Of a stretch of 64,000 nt of DNA, positions 10,135 through 21,300 are shown one piece after another. The DNA is from Nitzschia sp. DOCU1 (lineage: Eukaryota > Bacillariophyta > Bacillariophyceae > Bacillariales > Bacillariaceae), in the NCBI GenBank assembly GCA_951394045.1, contig OX595987.1, positions 3,348,001 to 3,412,000 of the forward strand, written 5' to 3'. Below the pieces are notes generated by a model. That model worked only from the letters and a program-made list of their open reading frames with translations. It did no database searches and was not told where the DNA came from. Within the stretch, counting starts at the first letter, position 1, and each line of letters begins with the position of its first letter. Both the position numbers and the translations under genes were made by a program.

Positions 10135-10858
10135 ACACTCGCTAGCCTTCTGATGACTATGCGGGCCGCTCGTAGTTGCTAGTAGAGATCCTTTGTTTGT
10201 TTGTTGTTTCGAGCCATTGTGCTATAGATTAGTAGGGCAGAGGAGCATAATACATTCTTTGGAAAGTGTAGAGTGTATTTCAAAGAATATCATTGCCGAA
10301 GCGAAGGGAAGGACGTACGCATCGCAAGCGTGAAATGTTCATCGTTTCTTCCATCCGCCTTCTCATACTACTGCTAGGCCAGAGGTGTTGATAATTTCCT
10401 TGTCTTGACTACGAGTAGCTAGCAACAGTATGATGTCGGATTCTTTTTGTTTTGCTTGTTGCTGGACATGCTATAGCTTCGAGCATCGTTCGCGACTATT
10501 GCATCCCGCGAAACATGCTGTCGAACTAGTCAACGCTCGGGAATCCAATATCGGTTCGTGCTAGTCATTAGGTTATGAGTTGCATTGAGCATGTGGCCAG
10601 AAAGTATGACGTATGCCCCACGTCGTTTTCCTGTCCGGATGTGGCGTCAGCATGACGTCAACACTGCCGCCGAGCTGGCATGTAAAGAAAATTCCAGATG
10701 GAAGACGAGGAAAGAACTGCAACAAGCGGGCGCTACGCGCTCTATTCTGGCATTTTGCCCCGTGCCGACGACAAGCAGAGAGCGGCCTTTGGGCTCCGCA
10801 AACAAAAGATCACGGCACAGCATTTGACCTTGGCAACATTCCACTTCAGAAAATAACG
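10135..10858. promoter_or_regulatory. Intergenic / sigma-factor upstream region
   Basis: About 720 bp. The sigma-factor frame is open back to 10613 but conserved and targeting features begin only at 10859. A TGACGT lies at 10607-10612 and a full TGACGTCA at 10653-10660, about 200 bp before the chosen start. CTAG/TAG-rich sequence lies nearer the dapF end. Confidence 0.45.
10653..10660. promoter_or_regulatory. TGACGTCA site upstream of sigma factor
   Basis: Perfect palindrome with a half-site TGACGT 41 bp upstream (10607-10612). The paired arrangement resembles diatom CO2/cAMP-responsive element clusters; no functional data are available here. Confidence 0.45.
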
Positions 10859-12589
10859 ATGGAAACTCAAGCAGCAACAACCACAACGCGGCGCCGCTTT
10901 CGAAAACTACCGCAGACGGCTGCCCTACTGTGTGCTGTTTGTTATCTCGGCAGTCAGAATCACAGCGATGCGTTTCCGCAGCAAAAAGGCATCGTGTCCC
11001 CGCCACGAGCAGGCTCGGCACTTTTGGCAACCAGAAAACCTGCATCTGCAGGCAAGTCCAACGACGATGCACTGAGGCAGTCATCACCTGCCGTTGCGTC
11101 GTCGAAGAAAGGACAAAAGACATTAGCAAAGAAGAAGCAACAACAAAACAAAGGTGCCAGCCTGAATGCCTATGCCATGTTGGATCACAACATTTTGACC
11201 ATGGAGGAAGAGCAAGAACTGGGCAAGAAAATCCGACGCGCAATCGCCACGAAAGAGACTATTGCCACAATTATTGAAGAGAAACAAGTCCTAGAATTTG
11301 AACGAGCCGTCAAGGAGCAGGCCTACAAGAAGCAAATGGCGGAGGAGCTGCTCTTGGAAGGGGCTTCCATCATGGAGGGCGACGAGTACGAATATGAAGC
11401 CTTGGAGACTCTCTATATCCACGCAAGTCGTAATCGGGATACGACAACGGAAACCCAAAGAGGAAGGGGGTTGCCCAGGCAAATCCAGATTCAATCTACC
11501 AAAGACTACGTGGAAACCCTGATTTCGCAATTTGATACGGACGATTCGGTGATTTCGACAGATCGCATCATGCTTTCCGACGAAGATATCGAGAATCGAC
11601 TGGGAATCCGTGGGGGGCGAGAAGAAGTATCTAGAATCCTGATCGAAGGTGCCAGGGCAAGGGACAAACTCATCAGTAGCAATATTCGTCTCGTTCTTAG
11701 TATTGCAAAAAGGTGGTGTCAAAATGATGGTGCGATGAACGGGGCATCTCAATATGGGAACCGACCTAGCCTGGAGGAAGCCATCCAGGAGGGTATTTTG
11801 GGACTCGCAAAAGCAGCGGATCGTTACGATTACAAGCGTGGCCTAAAGTTTGGAACGTATGCCACGTACTGGATCACAAATTCCGTACGAAATTGCTTTT
11901 ACAACTCCGCAACTGGAAGCATGCGGGTGCCACCGAACTACCACAACACGAAACAGCAGTATCACAAAAACGTCAAAGCTCACTATGAGAGGACTGGCGA
12001 AGCATTGCCGATGGATGTTGCCGCGCGGGAGTTGTCTTTGGCACCAGCGAGACTCGAGTTTATTCTCAGAGCGACCGAACCCTTGGTTTCTTTAGATGCA
12101 CCAGTATCCAACGGCGTGATTCCTTCGCAAGGTGGAAAGGCTGGTGCCTTTGAAAGGAACGACGTGGCGCTGTCGAACGTGATTGCTTGGTAAGTACATT
12201 ATGTGATCGATTCTTTATACAATTATAAAAGTCTGGCGCGGACCACTCACAATCACATTGCCAACGTCAGCCCTGAACCAAAGCCAGAAGACCGAGTGGA
12301 AATGTCTCTTCTTCGGCAATGCCTTGAGAACGCCATGGCTACCGAGCTAAGCCCGCACGAACGTGACGTTCTACGCCTGCGCCATGGACTGGATGACGGC
12401 GTTTCGAGAACAGTCCGAGAAGTGGTACAGATTCTCGGCACCCTTTCGGCGACTGATGTGCGGAAATCCGAAAACACTGCATTTCGCAAGCTACGATCGC
12501 CGTACTCTGTGCACACATACAATCTCTTAGGCTTTCTAGATTACGTTGGCGTCGATCCGGAATTCACGGACATGAGGCGTAGAAGATAG
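10859..12589 (+). CDS. Plastid RNA polymerase sigma-70 factor
   Basis: Nuclear-encoded sigma factor that directs the bacterial-type plastid RNA polymerase to promoters. Two exons, 10859-12189 and 12271-12589, separated by an 81-bp intron (GTAAGT...CAG) that restores frame, giving 549 residues. The leader ends in SDAF-PQQ, an ASAF-type plastid signal. Region 1.2 begins near MEEEQELGKKIRRA; region 2 carries SNIRLVLSIAKRW and KFGTYATYWITNSVRN, the -10 recognition helix with its aromatic residues; region 3 follows; region 4 includes LSPHERDVLRLRHGLDDG in exon 2. Between 1.2 and 2 there is a family-typical non-conserved insert. The -35 recognition helix is less canonical than in bacteria. Confidence 0.93.
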
Positions 12590-12631
12590 TTCATGTAAAT
12601 ACTTAAGTTGCCACGTGAGTGAGTGCAATGT

Positions 12632-15600
12632 CTAAGCGGACGTAGCCACGAGACTTTCCATCATCGAACGAATATCATCCTTTGGAAGACTTTCCACATT
12701 AATCTCGTCCCGTATCTTCTCTACAAAGGTGCGAGACTTCATCACAGACAGCAAGAACGACATGCACTTGGCGTAAAACACCACTTCGTTATCCACATCG
12801 CCATGATGCGATTTGAGTTTGAATAGAACTTTCTCTGCGAGAATCTTGCACGCTTTTGGATTTCTAGCGATAATGTCGACGACTGCGCCGATGCTCAAGC
12901 TTGACCAGATTTTGTTGGCCGAATCAGCAGTTTCAAACGCCTCGAGTGTTTCGGAAGATCGAGCAATTTCCCCGAAGGCGACCAGCATGGAATCCAGCAG
13001 GTCTCCCATCAACGGAGTGTCTCTTCCAAAACCCGACGGTAACAACGACTTGGCGGCGGTCTGAAGGAGGCCTTCTGATCCTTCCACAGAACCTTGATCG
13101 CATTTGACGATGAGCTCCTTCAACAACGCAAAGTTTGCTTCACACTTGCAGAGTTGCACTCCCAGCCGCATGAACGAAGGGAGAAGTTGAAACCGAATGC
13201 TCATTGCTCGTTCGTCAGCATTATCACGAGGGTCGAAGATGGCGCACCAACGAGACACGTGGGATTCCAATTCCGCGGGAAAGGCACCGCCAATCAACAC
13301 AAACTCAGACAAAAATAGACAGCAAAACTGCATCAGCACTCGCGCCACTAGATCAGCCGTTGATTGGCACGAGAACCGCAAGTTACCAGACTTGGAAGCG
13401 GCGGAAGACAAGCGGCTTGAAGAAGCACCCACGTTGATGCGCTGTTTTGGAGGGGACATCAGACCCGAACACGAATGAAGCATAAGTGAATCTGATACAT
13501 TCGAAATGCGAGATATATCCAAGTCTTGTAAGTCCGACCCGGTAGCGGGGACCTTGAGGACCACTGGCAAGACGTGCTCCGTGGTCCAATCAAGAATGAA
13601 ACGAACTTCCTTCATCACCTTATCTTTGTCCTCCGTTTGGGCCCGGTGCAACACGAATCTTCCATAGGCTTCAGAACAACCCAACACCAAATCGACCTCA
13701 AGTTCATCGGACGACGGGCCAAGAGTCTGAGAAAGTGCAAAAAGAATATGAGCCAAAGAGATTGAATGCACGTTTGTCGAAATATTCAAGAGCTCCTTAC
13801 CGTTTGATTATAAAGCAATCGCTCTGCAAAAATCATTGCCTTTTGAAGAGTGCCACCGATACTATCACAAGCGCTGGTCGACGCGAAGAGAGATTTGCGC
13901 AAAAGAATACAGGAGGAACTGGTTCCACGCAAGATGTCGTCAATGAGCTCACAAGCGAATTTAGGCGAGAAGTCCGGTAACTTGAATTTCCCCTTTGATT
14001 GTTTGCCCTTCCCCTTGGATGTACTTCTACGTGTCTTTCTCCCTACTGTGCTCGAGCCCAATGGCGATAAAAGGGTCAAACCCATCTCATCGTCAAAAGC
14101 TGTTTCGAGCGACGATGCCAACGCCGATGCAACGTCGTCAATCATGCCCCATCGTGCAAGCAAAGCAAGATGGGGAGTCACGTTAATACTTTGAATACTG
14201 CCGTCATGAGCAATTGTTTTGAGAGAGTCTGCGACGAAACTCGACACTCCTTCAATGGTATCTTTGGGGATCAACGACGCACAGCGAAGAAGGGCATGGC
14301 AAACCCGGAAACTATCTTCTCGAACCTCTTTTTCATCACTCGAAGTGCTTTGATTCTCAAATGCCTTCTGTTCAAAGTGTGCCAAGAAATTGGCCAGATT
14401 TGCTTCCCCGAGACGAGCACACAGCAGCTTGCGGCTAGGTTCGTTGACAGGCAAGGTAAGTGGCTCCTGAATAGATTCCCAGAGTGTGCATATGGTCTCT
14501 GCCAAGGCAACCATCAGTTTCGTGTTTGATGCCGACATAGTTTGTTCTTCAGTCGAGGCCGCCGCTTTGTTGGTCCCACCACGTCGGCGCTTTTTGCTGG
14601 CCTCACAGTTTGCCGCTTGTTGCGATTGGTCTGTCTGCACGGCAGACTTGAGACAAGCTAGCAGCATAACTATGAACTTGGCGACGGACTCCACCTCGAG
14701 GAACTCTGCGAGGTTTGCGTAGAAGGATGCTGCGGCTTCAGGATTTGACATCAAGAATGTCAAAGTTCTCTGAATTTGGTCCCCCGCGGAAACATTTCCA
14801 CCCTGAGGGAAGTAGGACGAAAGCATTAATGCCGTCAGCTCCTTGTTCACAGGATTCTTTGGATTGCGATGGGCTTTCTCTTCCTCCGAGAAACGAGCAC
14901 AGATATGATCCACTGGGACGACGTGATAAAAGTGGATACCAGGAGTACTTTTGATGCGGAGAAGCAACTTCACGGCTGCCAACCGAACCTTTTCTGACTT
15001 GTCATGGATAAGATTTCCAAGAGAGGGAAGTAGTGGGCGCAACACTGCATGTGACTGCTGAATGTCAAGCAACGCCGTAGTCGTCGCCAGTGCTTGAGCC
15101 CGAACAGCAGCTGACACAGCATCAGAAGCATGTTCCAGAACGATGTCTATTTTGCCACAGAGTAGTGCGGGTGAGATAATCCAGAAAGTATCATGCATCA
15201 TACCCCGAACGCCATCTGTACTTACGATTGAGGAGCATACGGATATCTGAAGATGGGAGAGCTTCCCAAAACAGAGTGCAAATGTTGGCAGTGGCTTCAG
15301 AAGCAGCAATTCGAACATTGACATCTACATCTTGCAATGCATTTTTGAGGGCGGTAGCACACTTTTCCATGGCAGCTTTCATCTGGTTCAGATTCGGGTC
15401 ATGAAGCGGAAAAACTTGTTCCAGTATTGCCACTGCATTCTTGCGTACACCAGGACTGGCTGCGCTCAAAGATCTCCACAAAATAGGACCGTACAAGCGG
15501 TTTAACAAATCCGCCACACGCTTCGTTTTCTTATCTGAATGAAGCGGCCCTAGAGTGATCAGGATCGACTTTGCCATGGCCGGCGACGCAACGTGAATCG

Positions 15601-16630
15601 CAGAATGCATAAAGTCCTGTAGCACTTGATGTTCGATAACCTCTTGAGTCTCCGTTTCAGACGAATCCTCAGCCGCGCACCAGGCCTTGTAGTATATTTC
15701 TCCGTAGGCCTGCAGAATTGTCTTGGTGGCATGAGGGATTTGCGCCCGAAAAGCTTGATGAAGATCAGGCACTAGATCCGGATCCCGAAAGAGCGACGCA
15801 AGAAACCTTCTTCCCTCTGGAAGTTTCAAGCAAAGGGGGTTCGAAGCCACCTTGAGGAGAAGCGAGCGTAGAGAATCACTAGATGGATTCAAAAAGTCGA
15901 TAACTTGAAATGCGTCCTGGAAGCTGACCAGCTTCTTGATTTGAGATTTCTGAAACTCGGTTGGATCAGAAGCTTGGAGGACGATCAAAGGTAGCACTTG
16001 AGCAATCAGGGAGTCTCGATTCACAGCATTCTGAAGCCACCAGGATTCGCAGAGGGAGAGTACCGCATTTCGAGCTGCAAGCCCTTCTTCACCACAATCA
16101 TGAAGGGAGAGCAGAATGTCGTGAAGCTGGGTAGCTACATCAACAACTTGAGAGCTGATTTGAACTGGGGCCCCTTCAACCTGCTGCTGCGAAACTTTCC
16201 CTTCCAGGGCTGCCTCGATGCACATGGCGGCACATTTCAGAAAGGCCAAGCACTCAATCGCCTTGTTGTTTTCGTCATCCGAACCCTGCTTGTCAGCCTC
16301 GTCGCCTCCATCGTTCTCAAATGCCGATTCTGGGACATAAGCTTCTTCACCGACGATAGCTTCAACAATGCCGTGCAGAGCAGGAAAGAATCGTTTCATG
16401 AAACCCTTGTTCGAGGCTCGAAAGACGTCCAAGAGGAGAGTCTCTTGCTTCTTCAATGTCAGATCTTCAAAGAGAAACTCACTCTGCCTGGACGCATTAA
16501 AGAGTTTCACCAACGGCGTGCACCGAGCTACAATGGAATCACCCCCATCATCAATCTCTTCGACGGCGGCGAGCAGCGCTTTCGCAGCTTTTTTCAATCG
16601 TTCCTTCTGCCCTTCCTCGTCGGACGACAT
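12632..16630 (-). CDS. NCAPG2: Condensin II complex subunit G2
   Basis: HEAT-repeat non-SMC subunit of condensin II, which compacts chromosomes in the nucleus. Three exons: 16630-15226, 15146-13801, 13726-12632, giving 1,281 residues. The 79-bp first intron (15147-15225) and 75-bp second intron (13727-13800) have GTAAG donors. Family markers include RLYGPILWRSLSAASPGVRKN with FPLHDP (about 385-410), the VRIAASEATANICTLFWEALP block, and LIHDKSEKVRLAAVKLLLRIK after the first splice. A basic stretch (KKRRRGG, GRKTRRSTSKGKGK) could serve nuclear import or DNA contact. The rest is helical-repeat sequence with weak conservation, as usual for G2. Confidence 0.9.
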
Positions 16631-17143
16631 GCTGCCTTTATCGAAAGCAGTCTACAGCTGATGGGTATTGGCAGGAAACTAAGATTCTAACTCGGAGAAC
16701 GCAACTTTGGCAGAGCGAGAGGGCAGAAGACACAACAAACAGCTTCTTGGTGTTGTCTTGGGGCGCTCCCAAACAACACACAATTTTGTGCTACGAACAC
16801 AACGCAGCGGAACGCGAGCGCCGACACGGCAACGCCCGATTTGAATTTCTGGCGCGAACCTGCTGATCGACCAATGCGACCAATCTCCATGTCTCATGTA
16901 CCCATTTACAAGCCTACGTAGAGTAACCATAAGATTATGTGTATCTAGCCATGTATTGAGGTACGTCATCAGTCGGATCGTCCGAGATCTGCCTTCCGCA
17001 ATTTGATGATTTGCCGCAGGTAGATAAATTTCTGCTGCATCACCAACACTTCCGCCGACCATCCGATTGCAAGGACCATTTTGAATGATTGAAAAGGAAA
17101 AAGGTTGCATTAATTGGATCGTGTCATCAACAAATCTGCCGAC
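16631..17143. promoter_or_regulatory. Divergent upstream region, NCAPG2 / lumenal protein
   Basis: About 510 bp between two divergent starts. Short minus-strand frames through it show no motif. The frame of the downstream gene could begin at a TTG at 17114, but the ATG at 17144 fits the leader better. Confidence 0.4.
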
Positions 17144-17746
17144 ATGAGAACGAAGATTTTCCTCTCTACCGGGCTTGTGTTGCCCGTCCTGTCAGCTGCA
17201 TTCACCAGCCCCGACCTCGCACGGGGCGGATCCCAAACTGCTTTGTACGCTAGCCGGGATGATACTCCATCAATATCGCGACGAAATCTTCTCGGTACCA
17301 TGGGAATCTTGACAACTTCTCTGCTACTCCATCCCATTGTGGCACACGCGATTCCCATGGTATCAACAGACGAATTCGACATCTTGCTGAGAGATTCGAG
17401 TTTGTCTGTCCAAGTGGTAGAGTTCTCTGGACCCAGAAGTGAAACAGTTATTGTAAAGCTGGTAGATGGAACAACATTTGGCATTAAAGATATTGTCGAG
17501 TCGCCGACGGATCCGCGATCTCCATTAAAAATTGCAGCCGCCTGTCGCGAGAGCGGAGTCAAGACTAGGTTTGTCGATCTTGAGAATATGCTGGCGTCAT
17601 CGCCCAGGAAGAAGAAAATGTATACAAATCAACGCGTTCAAGAGGCCCAGGAAAAAGAACGTGAAAAGCAAGAACGCATTCGTCGAGATGAAGAAGAACG
17701 CATTGAACAGTTGAGGAAACTAGAAATGGAAGAGGGGGAAAAGTAA
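17144..17746 (+). CDS. Predicted thylakoid-lumen protein with FtsH-N-like domain and charged tail
   Basis: 200 residues, not in a family I can name firmly. A signal peptide ends at SAAF-TSP (ASAF-type plastid signal). A second hydrophobic leader follows a twin arginine (SRRNLLGTMGILTTSLLLHP) and ends AHA, which indicates Tat-type transport to the thylakoid lumen. The mature part (about 75-150: STDEFDILLRD, VVEFSGPRSETVIVKLVDG, ESGVKTRFVDLE) has the look of the N-terminal extracytoplasmic domain of FtsH proteases, but no AAA or peptidase domain is present. The last 45 residues are an uninterrupted charged helix rich in Glu/Lys/Arg. The targeting call is strong; the FtsH-like resemblance is pattern-based and tentative. 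Confidence 0.7.
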   Translation: MRTKIFLSTGLVLPVLSAAFTSPDLARGGSQTALYASRDDTPSISRRNLLGTMGILTTSLLLHPIVAHAIPMVSTDEFDILLRDSSLSVQVVEFSGPRSETVIVKLVDGTTFGIKDIVESPTDPRSPLKIAAACRESGVKTRFVDLENMLASSPRKKKMYTNQRVQEAQEKEREKQERIRRDEEERIEQLRKLEMEEGEK

Positions 17747-17890
17747 TCGTCTACACGATGATTCGGCTCTTTTGATCTTTTGCCAAATAACGTGTAGTGA
17801 AGAATAGTAGTAGCGACTCCTAGCGGTAGAGACATCTGCCTCATTTTCCCTACTCCTGGAGACAGCCGCTCTTCCCTGCTTTCACCCATT

Positions 17891-17900
17891 CTACCGGTAG
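17891..17900. repeat. CTACCGGTAG palindrome
   Basis: One of five perfect intergenic copies in this window (also 1077-1086, 28783-28792, 34947-34956, 52417-52426). This copy, like those at 34947 and 52417, is followed directly by TAG. Confidence 0.5.
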
Positions 17901-17965
17901 TAGATAGAGCAGATGAGGAAGGGTTGTTTGATCCGCCCGATTACCAGCCTATCGCACAGATGCCA

Positions 17966-17981
17966 TGCGTGACGTCACGCA
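17966..17981. promoter_or_regulatory. 16-bp palindrome containing TGACGTCA
   Basis: TGCGTGACGTCACGCA is a perfect 16-bp inverted repeat centred on a TGACGTCA core, about 150-190 bp upstream of the cyclic phosphodiesterase start. It is the most extended bZIP-type site in the window. Confidence 0.5.
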
Positions 17982-18128
17982 CATTCATTCATCTTTTTTG
18001 CTTCTTTTCCTTCCGACCACCCCAGCACCAAGTCAACTCATTTTCCCACAAAATTCGCTTACGACTATGCACACTACGTGAACCAGCAGCATCACAATTA
18101 TGCTTTTCTTCTCCATACATGAGGAAGT

Positions 18129-18863
18129 ATGGGATCAATAGCCTATCTGAAATATAAGGCTCGAACGATGGCATCATGGCTCGAAAGTTTCCTCAATGTG
18201 CGAAACAAAGAAATCTTTGACTATGAGTTTTCAGGAATATCAGTGTGGGTCGAGCCCGACGAAGCTCATGCAACTCAATTGACCCGAACAATGGCAAGAT
18301 TAGCCGAGCAGTGTGGGGGCCCTGCAAATGGCTTGCATGAGTTCGTGCCTCATTGCACAATGCTGTACAACATCCCGGCGCAAAGTTTCGGTCCAAGAAG
18401 CTCTCTGGCGCCCACGGCGACACTTGAGCAACAATTAAAGAATGCATCCCAGGAAATACTAGATCAGTGTCTCAGCAAATATGGATATCGAATGGGAGGA
18501 GGAAAGAGCATTATGTTGAATCCAATATCGATGCAATGTTTCCGATATCCTCCCTATTCCTGCTTCATTTCCTTCCTACACGTGGAGCACACTCGTGAGC
18601 TCGAACAACTGCACGATATCGTAAAGGGATTATTTCCTCCCGACGAGCGACATCAAGGTTCTGGTAGACTCATGGCTCATATGAGTCTGGTATATGCACC
18701 CGAGGCACAGGGCAATATCTTGATGCAGGAAACGGCGAAACTAGCGTCTCAGAATGGCGGGACTTTTCTGCTGGAGCCGATGCGGGCCAAGTATCTATCC
18801 GTGTGGAGCACCGAAGGCAAAACTTCAGATTGGAAGTGCCTTGCTAGAGTGGAGCTGCCATAG
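18129..18863 (+). CDS. Cyclic phosphodiesterase, 2H phosphoesterase superfamily
   Basis: Up to 244 residues from the ATG at 18129; the ATG at 18168 (MASWLESF) is an equally possible start. Both signature H-x-T/S motifs of the 2H fold are present: HCT in HEFVPHCTMLY (about 75-80) and HMS in RLMAHMSLVY (about 180). ISVWVEPDEAHATQL at the first strand matches plant and yeast cyclic nucleotide phosphodiesterases (CPDase/Cpd1), which open ADP-ribose 1'',2''-cyclic phosphate from tRNA splicing and related 2',3'-cyclic phosphates. Single exon. Substrate is inferred from the subfamily; no targeting signal is evident. Confidence 0.82.
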   Translation: MGSIAYLKYKARTMASWLESFLNVRNKEIFDYEFSGISVWVEPDEAHATQLTRTMARLAEQCGGPANGLHEFVPHCTMLYNIPAQSFGPRSSLAPTATLEQQLKNASQEILDQCLSKYGYRMGGGKSIMLNPISMQCFRYPPYSCFISFLHVEHTRELEQLHDIVKGLFPPDERHQGSGRLMAHMSLVYAPEAQGNILMQETAKLASQNGGTFLLEPMRAKYLSVWSTEGKTSDWKCLARVELP

Positions 18864-19667
18864 TTCACGTTGCTACATGGCGGCGGGATTGGATCGGCGT
18901 ATCCGCAACTACACGCATCTTGACGGCGCGATGGCTTGTTCAACTTTCTTGTTCTTGCTCCCTATGGCACTACGCAAGGTGCCACTTGTTGCAGTATCTT
19001 GCTGAGCATGAACGTATTTCTTCTGAAAATCGTCTTCGAGAGTTCAGCACCAACCAACAGAAAAACTCTTGATCCTTTGCATAGGCTACCACGCTGCGTC
19101 ACACTAGATGCTGAGGCCGCGTGCACGAGATTTGATGGTCTTAACATAACAATAGTAGTAATACTTGCTGCTAGTCTCACACCCAACCCCTCACTTCTGT
19201 AGCTTCTCTCTAGCAGTATCGTAGTAGCACCGGAGTAGCTACGGACAAAGCAGCTGCAGTCCCAAAGCTGCGGCTACCAGTTGGTCGAAAGTGTCGAACA
19301 CACGAACGGCCGCCGGAGGGACGGTCTTACCGGTAGTCGGAGACGGTACGGTGAACGGATTTTCAGTCTTGTAGTGTGATGTGGACAGGATCGTTCCCCG
19401 CCGATAGCCCCCCAGTGACACCATTTTGGCAGCCAGCACGATCGTACTTGTGGTCATCAAACAAAATTCGATGACACGAGGCCCAACGTAACAAGAAACT
19501 TTTCTCGTAACTGCTACGCTACTTACGAGCCATTCATATCGCTGAATTTACTCCAAGTTGCCATTAGTGTGAGAGTATTTGATATCAGCATTAAACGAAA
19601 TACAAAGCAATTTCAAAGCGTTTTGTTTGACAGAAGAAGCAAGCGAAGAACCAAGGCAATTGAATCG
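18864..19667. other. Intergenic, no gene recognised
   Basis: About 800 bp, CTAG/TAG-rich, with a one-mismatch copy of the CTACCGGTAG motif at 19327-19336. The CRAL-TRIO frame is open back to 19569, but its signal peptide begins at 19668. Confidence 0.5.
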
Positions 19668-20901
19668 ATGACGGTACGGGCAAGGAGGCGTGTTCCCCTC
19701 ATCCCGATGGGGATGATTGTGGTGCTCTTGGGTGGTGCGGTGCCCGTTTCCGCGGATGTCAATACTCCGCCTGGATGCCGGCAGCTACCTCCTATTTTTC
19801 GATGGGCCTGTGAGTTTCGAGATGATGTGGTTGAAAACATTGTGAACGTGGGAATCGCTCTGGAACGGGAAGTACGAATCTCTCAGCAGCAACAGGCCCT
19901 GTTTGGCCTTGGTCTCAGCCAACGCTTCCGCGGAGGGAGCCTGGGTCAGACCGAGGCGACTGTCATTCCGGACAACGTATCTGATGTTAAAAACGTTTCC
20001 GAGTCAACAACCACTGTAACAATACAAAAAGACCTGAGGGACTACAGCAAGTCCCCGTTTGCCTTTTCCCTTTATCAGGAGAACGATGGAAGCAAGGAGG
20101 ACCCTGATGGTATTCCAACGCGCTATTTAAAAATGCAGCTCGATAGGAGGGAACACGCCAAAAAGGCTCTGCATAATACGCTAGAATGGCGCGAAGCGAA
20201 CGATATCGACACAATCCTTGCGAGACCATGGCCCAAATTTGATCTCTGCAAACGGGTGTTCCCTCATCACTTTTGTGGACGTGACGACACAAACCATGTG
20301 GTCCTTCTGATGCGTCCGGGACTTATCGATTTGGATTTAGGCTTTGCGAATGGTCTTACCGGTGACGACCTTTTGGAGCAATACATCTACGAAACGGAGT
20401 ATTTGTGGCATATTTTGGAGCCTAGCGCCAATGCCACCATGACTTCCATTATCGACCTGACGGGATTGAATCTTTCTATTCTTACGAAGCGCGAGATCCT
20501 AAGCGTCGTTCAAAAGTTCTGCAGTACCATGGATGCGCACTACCCCCAACGATCCCACAAGACACTCCTCATCAATTCTCCCAAATGGTTCGGTGCCATT
20601 TATAAACTTATCTCTCCTCTTCTCCGAGAGAGTACTAAACAGAAAATCTCGATTCTTTCCAAGGGGAAGGAGCAAGATCAGGCGATTAAAGACCTCTTGA
20701 GGGAATGCCCGTTGAATTCTGTGGAGGACATGCCTCCGACTCAGATGGAGCAAGATCTGCGCGATTTTGTAAGTCCCAGCCCCGTGGTTTGTCTGCTTCT
20801 GCCTTTCTCACCTGGAACTAACATTGCTCCTCTTTTCCAAATTGAAGTGTGTCGCGAGATTGGAAGAAGCAGGAGTAGAAATGCAGCCCGTCATCTCCTG
20901 A
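19668..20901 (+). CDS. CRAL-TRIO (Sec14-like) domain protein with signal peptide
   Basis: Lipid-binding Sec14-type protein entering the secretory pathway. Two exons, 19668-20768 and 20848-20901, joined across a 79-bp intron (GTAAGTCCC...GAAG) to give 384 residues. The second exon adds only 17 codons ending EMQPVIS; reading through the intron would give a longer, unrelated tail. An N-terminal signal peptide (IPMGMIVVLLGGAVPVSA) is followed by a Cys-containing segment. The CRAL-TRIO N helix lies near YLKMQLDRREHAKKALHNTL and the lipid-binding domain at about 215-345, with SIIDLTGLNLSIL, HYPQRSHKTLLINSPKWFGA and the closing LSPLLRESTKQKI-type helix. The lipid ligand cannot be predicted. Confidence 0.86.
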
Positions 20902-21300
20902 GCAACATCTTTCTAGACGTACTAGGAATAGAATGTTCAACTAAACCATTCAATTTTCCATACTAGGATCTACTAGACCAGCAAGAGAGTATTGGTCTAC
21001 CAATTCATGGCCAGTTTCAAACTCGTTGTCAAGGTACTACCATTAAAGCAGCTACTCAAGGTAGTTCTTTACTGGATAGTGCGCACTCTGCGCTATTTTA
21101 ACTTATACACCCCAACAGTGCTGTAGTAGAGAACAAACCAACTCGGTCTTGAAGAAACTTATTGATAGAACGTCGGCAAGACTCAAGTCCATCTCAAAGA
21201 GAGAACAACATTGTAGCAGAAATCAAGTTCTCTTCATCGCGGACAGGTATCAATGAATTGATGCGATCTCGTTGACGTACCCTGGGGATGGAGTCGTCCA
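20902..21300. other. Short intergenic between convergent genes
   Basis: About 400 bp with no motif beyond CTAG/TAG-rich sequence. Confidence 0.4.

Noticed and set aside
10613..10858. N-terminal extension of the sigma factor
   Set aside because: The frame is open, but the plastid leader starts at 10859 and no conserved residues precede it.
15216..15225. A 10-bp GTAAGTACAG gap that would also restore frame in NCAPG2
   Set aside because: Too short for spliceosomal removal; the 79-bp intron 15147-15225 also restores frame and gives a better family match.
20769..20966. Long C-terminal tail of the CRAL-TRIO protein by reading through
   Set aside because: GTAAGT...AG splicing gives a short, plausible end; the read-through tail has no similarity.
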